Shown here: in pieces, positions 1 through 6,043 of the stretch
Layout of the letters: each line of letters starts with the position of its first letter
How positions within the stretch are numbered: position 1 is the first letter of the stretch
Source: CAYSHJ01 sp964589725
Lineage (GTDB): Bacteria; Planctomycetota; Planctomycetia; Planctomycetales; Planctomycetaceae
DNA length: 8,808 nt
Direction: 5' to 3'
NCBI GenBank assembly: GCA_964589725.1
Contig: CAZPUJ010000406.1
Span: 1 to 8,808 of the forward strand
Program-made: the position numbers and the translations under genes
The notes under the pieces: generated by a model
Databases searched by the model: none
Told to the model about the DNA's origin: nothing
The model's input: only the letters and a program-made list of their open reading frames with translations

Positions 1-151
1 TCGACAACGCCAGTCCGTGAGCCAACGCAATGCCCACTAGCCCGGCTCCGCTGTTGATCGGCGGCTGAGTGCCTAGAATCGCCGAGATGCCGGCAAAGCA
101 GAGGTAAAACGTTCCGAGTCCTTCCGCGACACACTGTTTGATGGGTTTCAT
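1..151 (-). CDS. Aquaporin / MIP-family channel, N-terminal part
   Basis: The reverse strand from the ATG at 151 gives 50 codons open to the window edge, reading MKPIKQCVAEGLGTFYLCFA... and ending ...GLVGIALAHGLALS. The AEGLGTFYLCFAG stretch matches the first transmembrane helix of MIP channels (usually AExxGTFxLVFxG). GLVGIALAHGLAL matches the start of the second helix, which precedes the first NPA box. Members of this family pass water, glycerol or small neutral solutes through the inner membrane. The NPA motifs and the selectivity filter lie outside the window, so water and glycerol channels cannot be told apart. No strong Shine-Dalgarno precedes the ATG; an A/G-rich GAAAGCAG lies upstream. 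The gene is transcribed away from the glycosyltransferase. The family call rests on about 50 residues and is fairly firm. Confidence 0.78.
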   Translation of the reverse strand, partial: MKPIKQCVAEGLGTFYLCFAGISAILGTQPPINSGAGLVGIALAHGLALS

Positions 152-337
152 GCGGTCTGCTTTCGTTGAATCGGTGAATGACGATCTGAACAAAAAGAAA
201 TGCACCCGAACCGGGGCTGCCAGAATATCGGGCCGGAATTGGACTCGCAATCACGCCGGTGTCGCACGGATCGCGCGGCCGTGCCTTTTCGTCGCGCGAA
301 CGAACAACGACTGAGCGGTCGCATTCTGGGCCACAAA
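152..337. other. Divergent intergenic region, no gene seen
   Basis: This stretch lies between the start of the leftward channel gene and the twin-hairpin element upstream of the rightward glycosyltransferase. Short open frames exist on both strands, but they have low-complexity Arg/Ser-rich translations and resemble nothing recognisable. Promoters for both flanking genes would be expected here, yet I could not single out a convincing -35/-10 pair in GC-rich sequence. No tRNA or other RNA gene was seen. Confidence 0.5.
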
Positions 338-477
338 CAAGCGGCCCCCCACCGGGCTTGCCCCGGTGGCTCGCGGGATTCTGCACTACTCACGTCACGC
401 GAAACGAACACCGGAGTAGTGCAGAATCCTGTAAACCACTGGGGCAAGCCCAGTGGGGTCGCTTGATTGAGGTCTAG
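338..477. repeat. Twin-hairpin inverted-repeat element, copy 1
   Basis: The left arm (338-389) and right arm (415-464) form an imperfect inverted repeat of about 50 nt around a loop of about 25 nt. Each arm is also a hairpin on its own: CCACCGGG (349-356) pairs with CCCGGTGG (362-369), and CCACTGGG (436-443) with CCCAGTGG (449-456). The two hairpin loops are complementary (CTTG and CAAG). The element could therefore fold as one long stem or as a cruciform. Copy 2 at 2720-2850 has the same orientation and nearly identical arms. The tail to 477 (GATTGAGGTCTAG) recurs in the fragment at 2011-2043. The element sits just upstream of the glycosyltransferase and contains no coding capacity. Confidence 0.9.
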
Positions 478-544
478 GCGACCGTTCGCCAACATGCCGT
501 TCCGACGGAGCAGCGTCTTCTTATTCCTGAATCTGTCGCGACCG

Positions 545-1924
545 ATGTCCGATCCCCACGACAATTCGACAACTCAAACACCTCGCACCGATCGCATGAT
601 TGCGATCGGCATGTGGATCGTGTTGTGCGTCGCGTTTGGCCTGCGAGTGGGACTCGTCTGCTGGAAGCCGGAGCGTTTGGCCGAAGACCGCGACTTGTAC
701 CTTGGCATCGCCCAACGACTGGCCGACGGTGACGGGTTCGTGCATCCGGAGTTGGGACACGCAACGGCATATCGTCCGCCGCTCTATCCGTTGCTGTTGG
801 CGGCGCTTTTTTCTTTGAGTGGCGGAAAAATGCTCGTGGCTGCCGTACAGATCGGTCTGAGCGTCGCGACGGTTTGGCTGACGTGGCGAATCGGTTGGCA
901 TCTTGGTTTGGGTGGTTGGTCATTGGTTGCGGCCGGTTTCGCGGCCGTGAATCCGCTGCTCGTGCAAGCGACCTCGCTGGCGATGACCGAGACGCTCTGC
1001 ACGTTTCTCTTGGCAGCGAGCTTGTTGGCCTGGCCGTCCACGGCAACGAACGGTGATGTGATTCGCCGGATCTCGTGCGGCGTGCTGCTGGGAATGGGAG
1101 CGCTATGCCGACCAACGGTGTGGGCGTTCGTGACGCTGGCGAGTGCCGTCGCCTTCGTTCGTGGAGCACGTTTCCGACGTGCTCAAACTACATCTCGGAC
1201 CGATGTGAGCACGTTGGAAACGTGCTCCAAGAGTGACCGGCCGTGGCGTGGTTGGATCATCACGGCCGTCGCGTGCGGGCTGACGGTGGCGCCTTGGGTG
1301 ATTCGCAATTGGCTTGTCTTTGGCCGGCCGATCGTGACGTCAACTCATAGCGGGTACACGCTGTTGCTGGGAAACAACGACGAGGCGTATCGCGAAGAAG
1401 TCTCGCAGCCGTTTGGCACCTTGTGGGATTCGCGCGCGTGGCAGCGGTCGCTCGAAGACGAGATGCAACAATCTGGCCTCGCGCGGCCCGACGAAGTCGC
1501 ACGAGACCGCTGGCTCTCGCAGCGGGCGAAAGCGTGGATCGCTCAACATCCGCGCAAGTTCCTGGAAGCCTGTTGGCTGCGGCTGCGACGCTTTTGGAAC
1601 GTCAGCCCCTCCGGAGCGGATGTGGAAGGGCTGCCGCGAGTCGTTCGTGGGGGCATCGCCACGTTTTGTTTTCTGGAGTTGTTCGCCGCGGTGATCGGCG
1701 TTTGGCGGTTACGGCGCGACGATTGGTCGAGTTGGTGGCCAGTTGTGTGCCTCATCATCAGTTTCTCGCTGGTACATCTGGTTTACTGGAGCAACCTGCG
1801 AATGCGTGCTCCCGTCGAGCCGTGCCTGGCCTTGCTGGCGGCGTACGGACTTCGAGCCGTTTGCTCGAAAGTCATCAGTAGTCACTCAATTCGCGAGAAT
1901 CTGACACGTCCGGCTAATTTGTAA
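545..1924 (+). CDS. GT39-type membrane glycosyltransferase (ArnT/PMT-like)
   Basis: This is a polytopic inner-membrane protein of 459 residues from the ATG at 545. The frame is open back to a TTG at 467, but that start lies in a repeat. ATGs at 494 and 596 are alternatives, and none has a clear Shine-Dalgarno. The first hydrophobic helix (about residues 18-38) is followed by an acidic loop, EDRDLY (47-52), and then AYRPPLYP (75-82). This order is typical of GT39/ArnT-like enzymes, in which the first extracytoplasmic loop carries catalytic Asp/Glu and the RxPxYP stretch is conserved. APWVIRNW followed by a GYTLLLGNN segment (from about residue 249) also fits this group. Such enzymes move a sugar from a polyprenyl-phosphate donor to a lipid or protein acceptor; donor and acceptor here are unknown. 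Residues 207-229 (GARFRRAQTT... to ...TCSK) are encoded by a palindromic insertion in a loop between hydrophobic segments. The frame is otherwise intact. Confidence 0.8.
   Translation: MSDPHDNSTTQTPRTDRMIAIGMWIVLCVAFGLRVGLVCWKPERLAEDRDLYLGIAQRLADGDGFVHPELGHATAYRPPLYPLLLAALFSLSGGKMLVAAVQIGLSVATVWLTWRIGWHLGLGGWSLVAAGFAAVNPLLVQATSLAMTETLCTFLLAASLLAWPSTATNGDVIRRISCGVLLGMGALCRPTVWAFVTLASAVAFVRGARFRRAQTTSRTDVSTLETCSKSDRPWRGWIITAVACGLTVAPWVIRNWLVFGRPIVTSTHSGYTLLLGNNDEAYREEVSQPFGTLWDSRAWQRSLEDEMQQSGLARPDEVARDRWLSQRAKAWIAQHPRKFLEACWLRLRRFWNVSPSGADVEGLPRVVRGGIATFCFLELFAAVIGVWRLRRDDWSSWWPVVCLIISFSLVHLVYWSNLRMRAPVEPCLALLAAYGLRAVCSKVISSHSIRENLTRPANL
1162..1229. repeat. In-frame palindromic element inside the glycosyltransferase gene
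   Basis: Two hairpins lie in inverted orientation. The first is GAGCACGTT (1164-1172), loop TCC, GACGTGCTC (1176-1184), including one G-T pair next to the loop. The second is GAGCACGTT (1207-1215), loop GGA, AACGTGCTC (1219-1227). The arms are also complementary to each other over about 23 nt with one mismatch. A CTAC tetranucleotide lies 3 nt after the first hairpin (1188-1191). The host reading frame passes through the element without a stop and adds about 23 mostly polar, Arg/Thr-rich residues. Confidence 0.88.
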
Positions 1925-1952
1925 ATGCTCGAATTTCTGCGGGTGCGGAAAT

Positions 1953-2002
1953 CTCAGTCGCGGAACGACTGAGCTACGTAGCCGAGTCGCTCCGCGACTC
2001 GG
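1953..2002. repeat. REP/BIME-like hairpin pair with GTAG feet
   Basis: The hairpin CTCAGTCG / CGACTGAG (1953-1973, centre GGA) is followed directly by CTAC (1974-1977). Then GTAG (1978-1981) is followed directly by the hairpin CCGAGTCGC / GCGACTCGG (1982-2002, loop TCC). Each hairpin thus has GTAG at its foot, in opposite orientations, which is the layout of enterobacterial REP pairs (BIMEs). The pair starts 29 nt after the glycosyltransferase stop. It could stabilise or end that transcript, although no T-run follows. Confidence 0.85.
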
Positions 2003-2010
2003 ATTGACGC

Positions 2011-2043
2011 CAAGCTCAGTGGGCTCGCTTGATTGAGGACTAG
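2011..2043. repeat. Fragment of the twin-hairpin element (right end)
   Basis: This stretch matches 445-477 of copy 1 at 30 of 33 positions, including the CGCTTGATTGAGG stretch and the terminal CTAG. The left arm and both hairpins are missing, so it looks like the decayed right end of a third copy. It abuts the GTAG hairpin pair on its left and the start of the sigma factor gene on its right. Confidence 0.75.
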
Positions 2044-2075
2044 TCTGCGGCACTCTCTCCGATAAATTGCTCACT

Positions 2076-2665
2076 ATGGACGCCACGCGGGTAACGCTGT
2101 TGCAGTTGGCTGGAGGGGGCCTCAAGCCTGGGCCGAACTCGACCGGCTCTACCGGCCGTTCATCCGGAGTTGGTTCCGAGCACAAGGTGTTCCACCAGCG
2201 GATGCGGATGACCTGACTCAAGAGGTACTGGCTGCTCTTTTTCAGGAGTTACCGTCGTTTGAACATTCCGGACGTGCCGGAGCGTTTCGGACGTGGCTGC
2301 GGACCGCATGCCTGCATCGGCTGCTGGGGCATCGCCGAGCGGAAGCTCGACGTGGTCGATCCGTCGGCGGGAGCGATTTTCAGGAGCAACTTCGTGAGGT
2401 CGAAGACTCCGATCCGAATCCGGGTGCCTGGGACCAGGAGCACGACCGGGTGCTGCTTCGGCACTTGTTTGAACGTGTCTCGGCGGAGTTTGAACCCGCG
2501 ACCATGCAGGCTTTTGAACGGTTGGCGATTGACGAGCAGTCTGCGGCCGAGGTGGCTGCGGCGATGGGATTGACGGCGGGAGCGGTCTATGTCGCCAAGT
2601 CCCGAGTGCTCCGCCGCTTGAGGGAAGAGGCCGCACGCCTGATCGGTGAGGATCTGCTGGGATAA
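2076..2665 (+). pseudogene. ECF-type RNA polymerase sigma factor, frameshifted
   Basis: The ATG at 2076 begins MDATRVTLLQLAG. From about 2120 onward the sigma sequence continues in another frame (PQAWAELDRLYRPFIRSWF...) without a stop to the TAA at 2663-2665. The shift falls at the GGGGG run 2115-2119 and is repaired by adding one base. The downstream frame has an upstream TAA at 2063 and no ATG, GTG or TTG before 2450, so it has no start of its own. The restored protein is about 196 residues. Region 2 is visible as DADDLTQEVLAALF...LPSF...GAFRTWLRT. Region 4 is the helix-turn-helix near the end (AAEVAAAMGLTAGAVYVAKSR). It would direct RNA polymerase to a specific set of promoters. The kinase remnant 330 bp downstream was presumably its partner. 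A GTG at 2450 could at most give a 71-residue region-4 fragment. Confidence 0.8.
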
Positions 2666-2719
2666 CCGGTCGCGGTCACGTCTGGCACATCTGGAGGACG
2701 CTTCACACTAACCCTTAAA

Positions 2720-2850
2720 CAAGTGAACCCCACCGGGCTTGCCCCGGTGGCTCGCGGGATTTTGCACTACTCGGCGTCACGCGAAACAAACGGCTCAGTA
2801 GTGCAGAATCCCGTAAACCACTGGGGCAAGCCCAGTGGGGTCGCTTGATT
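2720..2850. repeat. Twin-hairpin inverted-repeat element, copy 2
   Basis: The structure and orientation match copy 1. CCACCGGG (2730-2737) pairs with CCCGGTGG (2743-2750), and CCACTGGG (2818-2825) pairs with CCCAGTGG (2831-2838). The long arms run about 2720-2772 and 2796-2847. The arms are nearly identical to copy 1 (one difference across most of the right arm), and the central GTCACGCGAAAC is shared. The element fills the middle of the 329-bp gap between the broken sigma factor and the broken kinase. The rest of that gap (2666-2719 and 2851-2994) holds no gene or clear signal that I can see. Confidence 0.9.
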
Positions 2851-2994
2851 GTCGGGCTCGGCCGCGTGCGCGATAAACTGTTCGCGGGAAGTTTTGTCGA
2901 ACTCTGTAAGAAATCAGTCCGCTCGCGCACTTCTGCTAGAGGTTTGTCACCCGACGCTCCACTCCCGCACAAATCCAAATACGGAAATCTTCCA

Positions 2995-4665
2995 ATGACC
3001 ACGATTCACGACTCACATCCGTCACGGGATCAACTGGCCGCACTCAGCGAAGGACGTTTGACTGGGGAAGATGTTCTGGCGGTGGAAAGTCATGTCACCA
3101 CCTGCGAGGTATGTGCCGACACGCACGCTCGGCGAACTGGGCGCCGGCGATCAACTCCTCGCCCGTCTCCGCTCGGCCGTGGTCGACGATCCGGACAAGA
3201 CAGGGATGATTTCGATGAACCAGCAAGTGGAAGAGGCAATTCTCAAGTTCCTGGAACCGTCCGAGCGGGCCGGATCGCTGGGTCGGCTTGGGCATTATGA
3301 AGTGCTGGAGGGTCTGGGCCGAGGCGCGTTCGGGATTGTGTTGAAGGCGTTTGACGATTCGTTACAGCGCGTCGTTGCGGTGAAGGTGCTCGCTCCGGAG
3401 ATTGCGGCGACGTCCCCAGCGCGGAAGCGGTTCCTGCGCGAGGCGCGGACGGCGGCACAAGTCCGACACCAGAACGTGGTCCAAATTTACGCGGTCGAGG
3501 AGCAGCCGCTGCCGTACGCCGTTCCGAGCTTCCGGCACCGTCGCGGTTCTTAAACGCGTGTGCGACGACACGCCGCGGCCGATCCAGGAAATCATTCCGG
3601 AAACGCCGCAATGGCTGTGCGACATCATTTTCAAGCTGCACGCCAAGCGTCCGGAAGACCGGTTCACATCCGCCAGGGAAGTGGCTGATTTGCTCGGACA
3701 CTGCTTGACCGAGTTGCAACAAGAAAAGGTGCCGTCGGTACCAAGCCTAAGGCCAAGAGACAGATTGCAGCCGGCGAGCGGGGGGGCGTCAGCCCCCCGG
3801 TAATGACGTCACCAACGAGAATGTGAGCGGCATTGTGCCAGCGCCCGCTGGCCGCTTCGCAAACGTTCGGAATCGTGGCCTCATGATCGCAGCGGCTGCG
3901 CTGCTGGTGTTAATGAGCGGCCTGACTCTGACCGAAGCGACGGGCGTGACCGAAATCGCCGCGACGATCATCCGCATCGCCACGGGCCAGGAGCAGATCG
4001 TGATCGAAACCGACGGGGCCGGCGTCGAGGTAGTCATCAAGGACTAGCAGGGCACGGTGCTGGACCGCGAGACGAAGCGCGAGATCACGTTCAAGGCGGG
4101 CGAGTACAACATCGAGGTCACGGACGCCGGCGGCGAGCAGCGTTTCGTGACGGATCAGTTCACCCTCACGCGTAACGGAAAGAAGATCGTGGACGCACGC
4201 TGGGAGCTGGCCAAAGCGAAACCGGCAACTCCGCCGGCCTCGGTAGCAACCGATCCGCCCGTCCCGGCCTCCGCAGATCCCGACCGCCGCGCGGCCGAGT
4301 GGGTGCTGTCGATCGGCGGCAGCATCAGTATCCAGGAGAACGGTCAGGAACGGGCGATCGGGGCTGTCGGCGATCTGCCTCACGGCGCGTTTGAACTCAC
4401 GGTCGTGGACTTGCACGATAACCCGAAGGTGAGCGATGCGGGGCTGGTCCACTTCAAAGATTGCAAGAACCTCACGGTCCTTCATCTGGACAATACCCAG
4501 GTGAGCGATGCGTGTTTGGATCGTCTCGCCGACTACCCGAAGCTCACTCACCTTTTCATCACGAAGACGGCAATCACCGAGGCTGGCGTGAAGAAGCTCT
4601 CGGCCGCGTTTCCGGGGTGCAAGATCGAATGGGACGGCGGCGTGATCGAAGGCAGTCAGAAGTAA
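2995..4665 (+). pseudogene. Ser/Thr protein kinase with anti-sigma-like zinc motif, TM helix and LRR tail; decayed
   Basis: The pieces appear in the order expected for one planctomycete receptor kinase but in different frames. 2995-3120 encodes MTTIHDSHPSRDQLAALSEG... with HVTTCEVC (HxxxCxxC, as in zinc-binding anti-sigma factors). A tandem ACGC ACGC at 3121-3128 shifts the frame. The next frame reads TLGELGAGDQLL... and the kinase N-lobe: GRGAFGIV glycine loop, VAVKVL with the beta-3 lysine (3383-3385), and FLREAR. At 3517-3519 PLPY jumps to PFRASGTVAVLKRV... in a third frame, so the HRDxKxxN, DFG and APE elements are absent. After a further frame change near 3740-3780, a TM helix (AAAALLVLMSGLTL) and a beta-rich domain follow. 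TAG at 4045-4047 interrupts this domain, which then continues in frame (GTVLDRETKREITF...). DRRAAEWVLSIGG and LRRs (VSDAGLVHFKDCKNLTVLHLD...) end at the TAA. No active kinase can be made. The 202-residue tail from the GTG at 4057 could still be translated. Confidence 0.85.
3780..3800. repeat. GC-rich palindrome inside the kinase pseudogene
   Basis: GGGGGGC (3781-3787) and GCCCCCC (3792-3798) form a 7-bp stem around loop GTCA. The palindrome lies between the kinase C-lobe remnant and the TM segment, where the reading frame also changes. It may be a small inserted palindrome like others in this window, but its loop differs from the GGA/TCC group. Confidence 0.65.
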
Positions 4666-4731
4666 GTTGCGATGCAGGCTGCACCGGGCCGATCTCAGTG
4701 ACGTAGCGTGCATGCAGCAACTTTCGTTTTT
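4665..4731 (+). terminator. Possible rho-independent terminator after the kinase remnant
   Basis: AGTTGC and ATGCA (4665-4670, 4672-4676) can pair with TGCAT and GCAACT (4709-4713, 4717-4722), with a small bulge and a loop of about 32 nt. A T-rich tail, TTCGTTTTT (4723-4731), follows. The position right at the kinase stop codon fits, but the long loop makes this a weak candidate. Confidence 0.3.
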
Positions 4732-4736
4732 GCCTT

Positions 4737-4965
4737 GGTCGCAGAGCGACCGCCGAAGGTAGCCGTGGGTTTCAACCCACGGTTGGTGACCCGGAAAACC
4801 GATGTCGTCGCGGAGCGACGATTGAAACCACGTCGCGAGAACGACCCATTTTATGCGTGCTGACACACCACGCGTTCAATCGTCGCTCCGCGACGAAATG
4901 AATATCGCGTCATCCGAATCCGTGGGTTGAAACCCACGGCTACCTTCAAAAGTCACTCCGTGACT
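4737..4965. repeat. Nested hairpin cluster forming a large inverted repeat
   Basis: Six hairpins are arranged symmetrically. The outer pair is GGTCGC/GCGACC (4737-4751, loop AGA) and AGTCAC/GTGACT (4951-4965, loop TCC). The middle pair is a 28-nt perfect inverted repeat (4755-4782 with 4920-4947), each arm holding CCGTGGGTT/AACCCACGG and each with GTAG at the hairpin foot (4759-4762 on plus; CTAC at 4940-4943). The inner pair is a 22-nt perfect inverted repeat (4805-4826 with 4875-4896), each arm holding TCGTCGC/GCGACGA with loop GGA or TCC. The sequence between the matching blocks does not match. The cluster accounts for most of the gene-free stretch 4666-5037 and lies directly before the truncated LRR remnant. 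Confidence 0.9.
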
Positions 4966-5037
4966 CGGCGAATTTGTTCGCGTTACGAGTGTGGCAGCGC
5001 GACCACGTCAGAATCCCGCTCTGAGCCGCATGTTCCT

Positions 5038-5696
5038 ATCGCGACGATTGAGTTCCCTCAGTTCGACCGGCTGGAGAGCATCGACCTGTCGGGCATCACC
5101 GCGCTGGATTATGGTTTCCTGGCCCCATCCACGGCTTGCAGGAGCTGTCGCTGGCGAAGGCCGGAATTAACGACTACACGCTGGCCGGCCTGCCGAAGCT
5201 GCCGGCGCTCAAACGGCTGGTGCTCGACGATAATGGCATCGGCGGACCTGGGTTGACCTCTCTGGAGCAGCAAACCACATTGACCGAACTGTCGCTGGCC
5301 AACGCCGGACTGAACGACCAGTTGCTGGCCAACCTGCCGAAGCTGCCGGCGCTGAAACGGCTGGTGCTCGACGGCAACGAGATTCGCGGCACGGGCCTGG
5401 CCCACCTGAGCGGCCAGCCAGAGTTGATCGACCTGTCGCTCAATTGCCCGACCGTGACTGATCTCTTCGCCAAAAACCTGGCCGAGCTGAAGCAGCTCAA
5501 GCGGCTATCGCTGGCGGGCAGCGGCCTGAGCGACGCCGGGATCAAACACCTGGCCGGCCTGACGAACCTGGAATCGCTCGACCTTCGCCGCACCAAGGCC
5601 ACCGCCGCCGGCGTGGCCGAGCTGCACAAGGCGCTGCCGAAGTGCCAGATCGTCTCCGACCACGGCACCTTCGAGCGAACCGCCCCCGCCCCGTGA
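5038..5696 (+). pseudogene. Leucine-rich-repeat protein remnant, N-truncated and frameshifted
   Basis: The reading starts as IATIEFPQFDRLESIDLSGI... with no usable start codon; upstream, the same frame runs back into the hairpin cluster. Near 5119-5127 (ctggcccca) the LRR pattern moves to another frame (FPGPIHGLQELSLAKAG...), as if one base were missing. It then reads cleanly to the TGA at 5694-5696. Eight repeats of 24 residues can be laid out (pattern LxxLxLxxxxxxDxxLxxLxxLPx), ending in VAELHKALPKCQIVSDHG, the usual end of planctomycete LRR tails. A TTG at 5136 could give a 186-residue LRR protein without a signal peptide. LRRs bind partners; none is known here. It may be the tail of a second receptor kinase whose front part was lost, or a paralogue of the tail at 4308-4665. 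Confidence 0.72.
5190..5372 (+). repeat. Direct repeat with 144-bp period inside the LRR remnant
   Basis: Two 39-nt stretches at 5190-5228 and 5334-5372, both encoding LPKLPALKRLVLD, differ at a single base. They are spaced 144 bp apart, which equals two 24-residue LRR units. The flanking sequence (ELSLAKAGIND versus ELSLANAGLND) is similar but more diverged. This points to a two-repeat duplication or to gene conversion between units. Confidence 0.8.
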
Positions 5697-5739
5697 GCAT
5701 CGGCATCGCGATCCATTTCCTCGAAAGAGATGGGAGCCA

Positions 5740-5902
5740 ACACTAGCCCGACGCGCAAGCGCGAGTGGTCAAGCCACAGCGAGTGTTCAACGCTCCTCAC
5801 GAACAACCACAACCCAAAACTCTGACATCCGCTGGGCTGCGGTTTCAACATACGAGCGAGGTACGGCGGTTGCGGTCCCTCGCTGGCGCGTCGGGCTAGT
5901 GT
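5740..5902. repeat. 163-bp element with 17-bp perfect terminal inverted repeats
   Basis: ACACTAGCCCGACGCGC at 5740-5756 is the exact reverse complement of 5886-5902; allowing one mismatch, the match extends to 22 nt. The interior has no convincing gene. Read leftwards, the right end gives MTLARRASEG, a translation I recall as common among spurious planctomycete ORFs; this is memory, not a search. The element sits in the 347-bp gap between the LRR remnant and the gene at 6044. The rest of the gap (5903-6043) holds only a weak CGAGTCGG/CCGACTCG stem (5949-5978) and presumably the promoter of the next gene. Confidence 0.75.
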
Positions 5903-6043
5903 CAATTCGATCGCGAGAAGAAACGCCGCGCCGTTCGATTCTGCCGGTCGAGTCGGTCAGTCAAACCCTGCCGACTCGGCGATTTAGCGGAGCGGCACAG
6001 AAATCGCGTGCAGGTTCGGCGGTGAGTGGTCGATGGAACGAAC

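Noticed and set aside
152..337. tRNA or small RNA gene in the divergent intergenic region
   Set aside because: No cloverleaf, T-loop motif or strong terminator-like stem could be found.
467..544. Longer glycosyltransferase starting at the TTG at 467 or the ATG at 494
   Set aside because: The TTG lies inside the twin-hairpin element, and the extra residues lack the hydrophilic-then-hydrophobic pattern seen from the ATG at 545. The ATG at 494 cannot be excluded.
2076..4665. Sequencing error as the sole cause of all kinase and sigma lesions
   Set aside because: An internal deletion of the catalytic core and a 4-bp duplication are not typical read errors, and neighbouring genes are free of shifts. 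The one-base shift in the sigma factor alone could still be an error.
3910..4866. Antisense open frame of 318 codons opposite the kinase tail
   Set aside because: Its translation is low-information and the opposite strand carries clear TM, beta-rich and LRR homology; it also runs into the hairpin cluster.
5174..5905. Antisense open frame of 243 codons beginning MTLARRASEG
   Set aside because: It starts inside the terminal inverted repeat at 5902 and continues opposite the LRRs, so it is a repeat-derived spurious frame.
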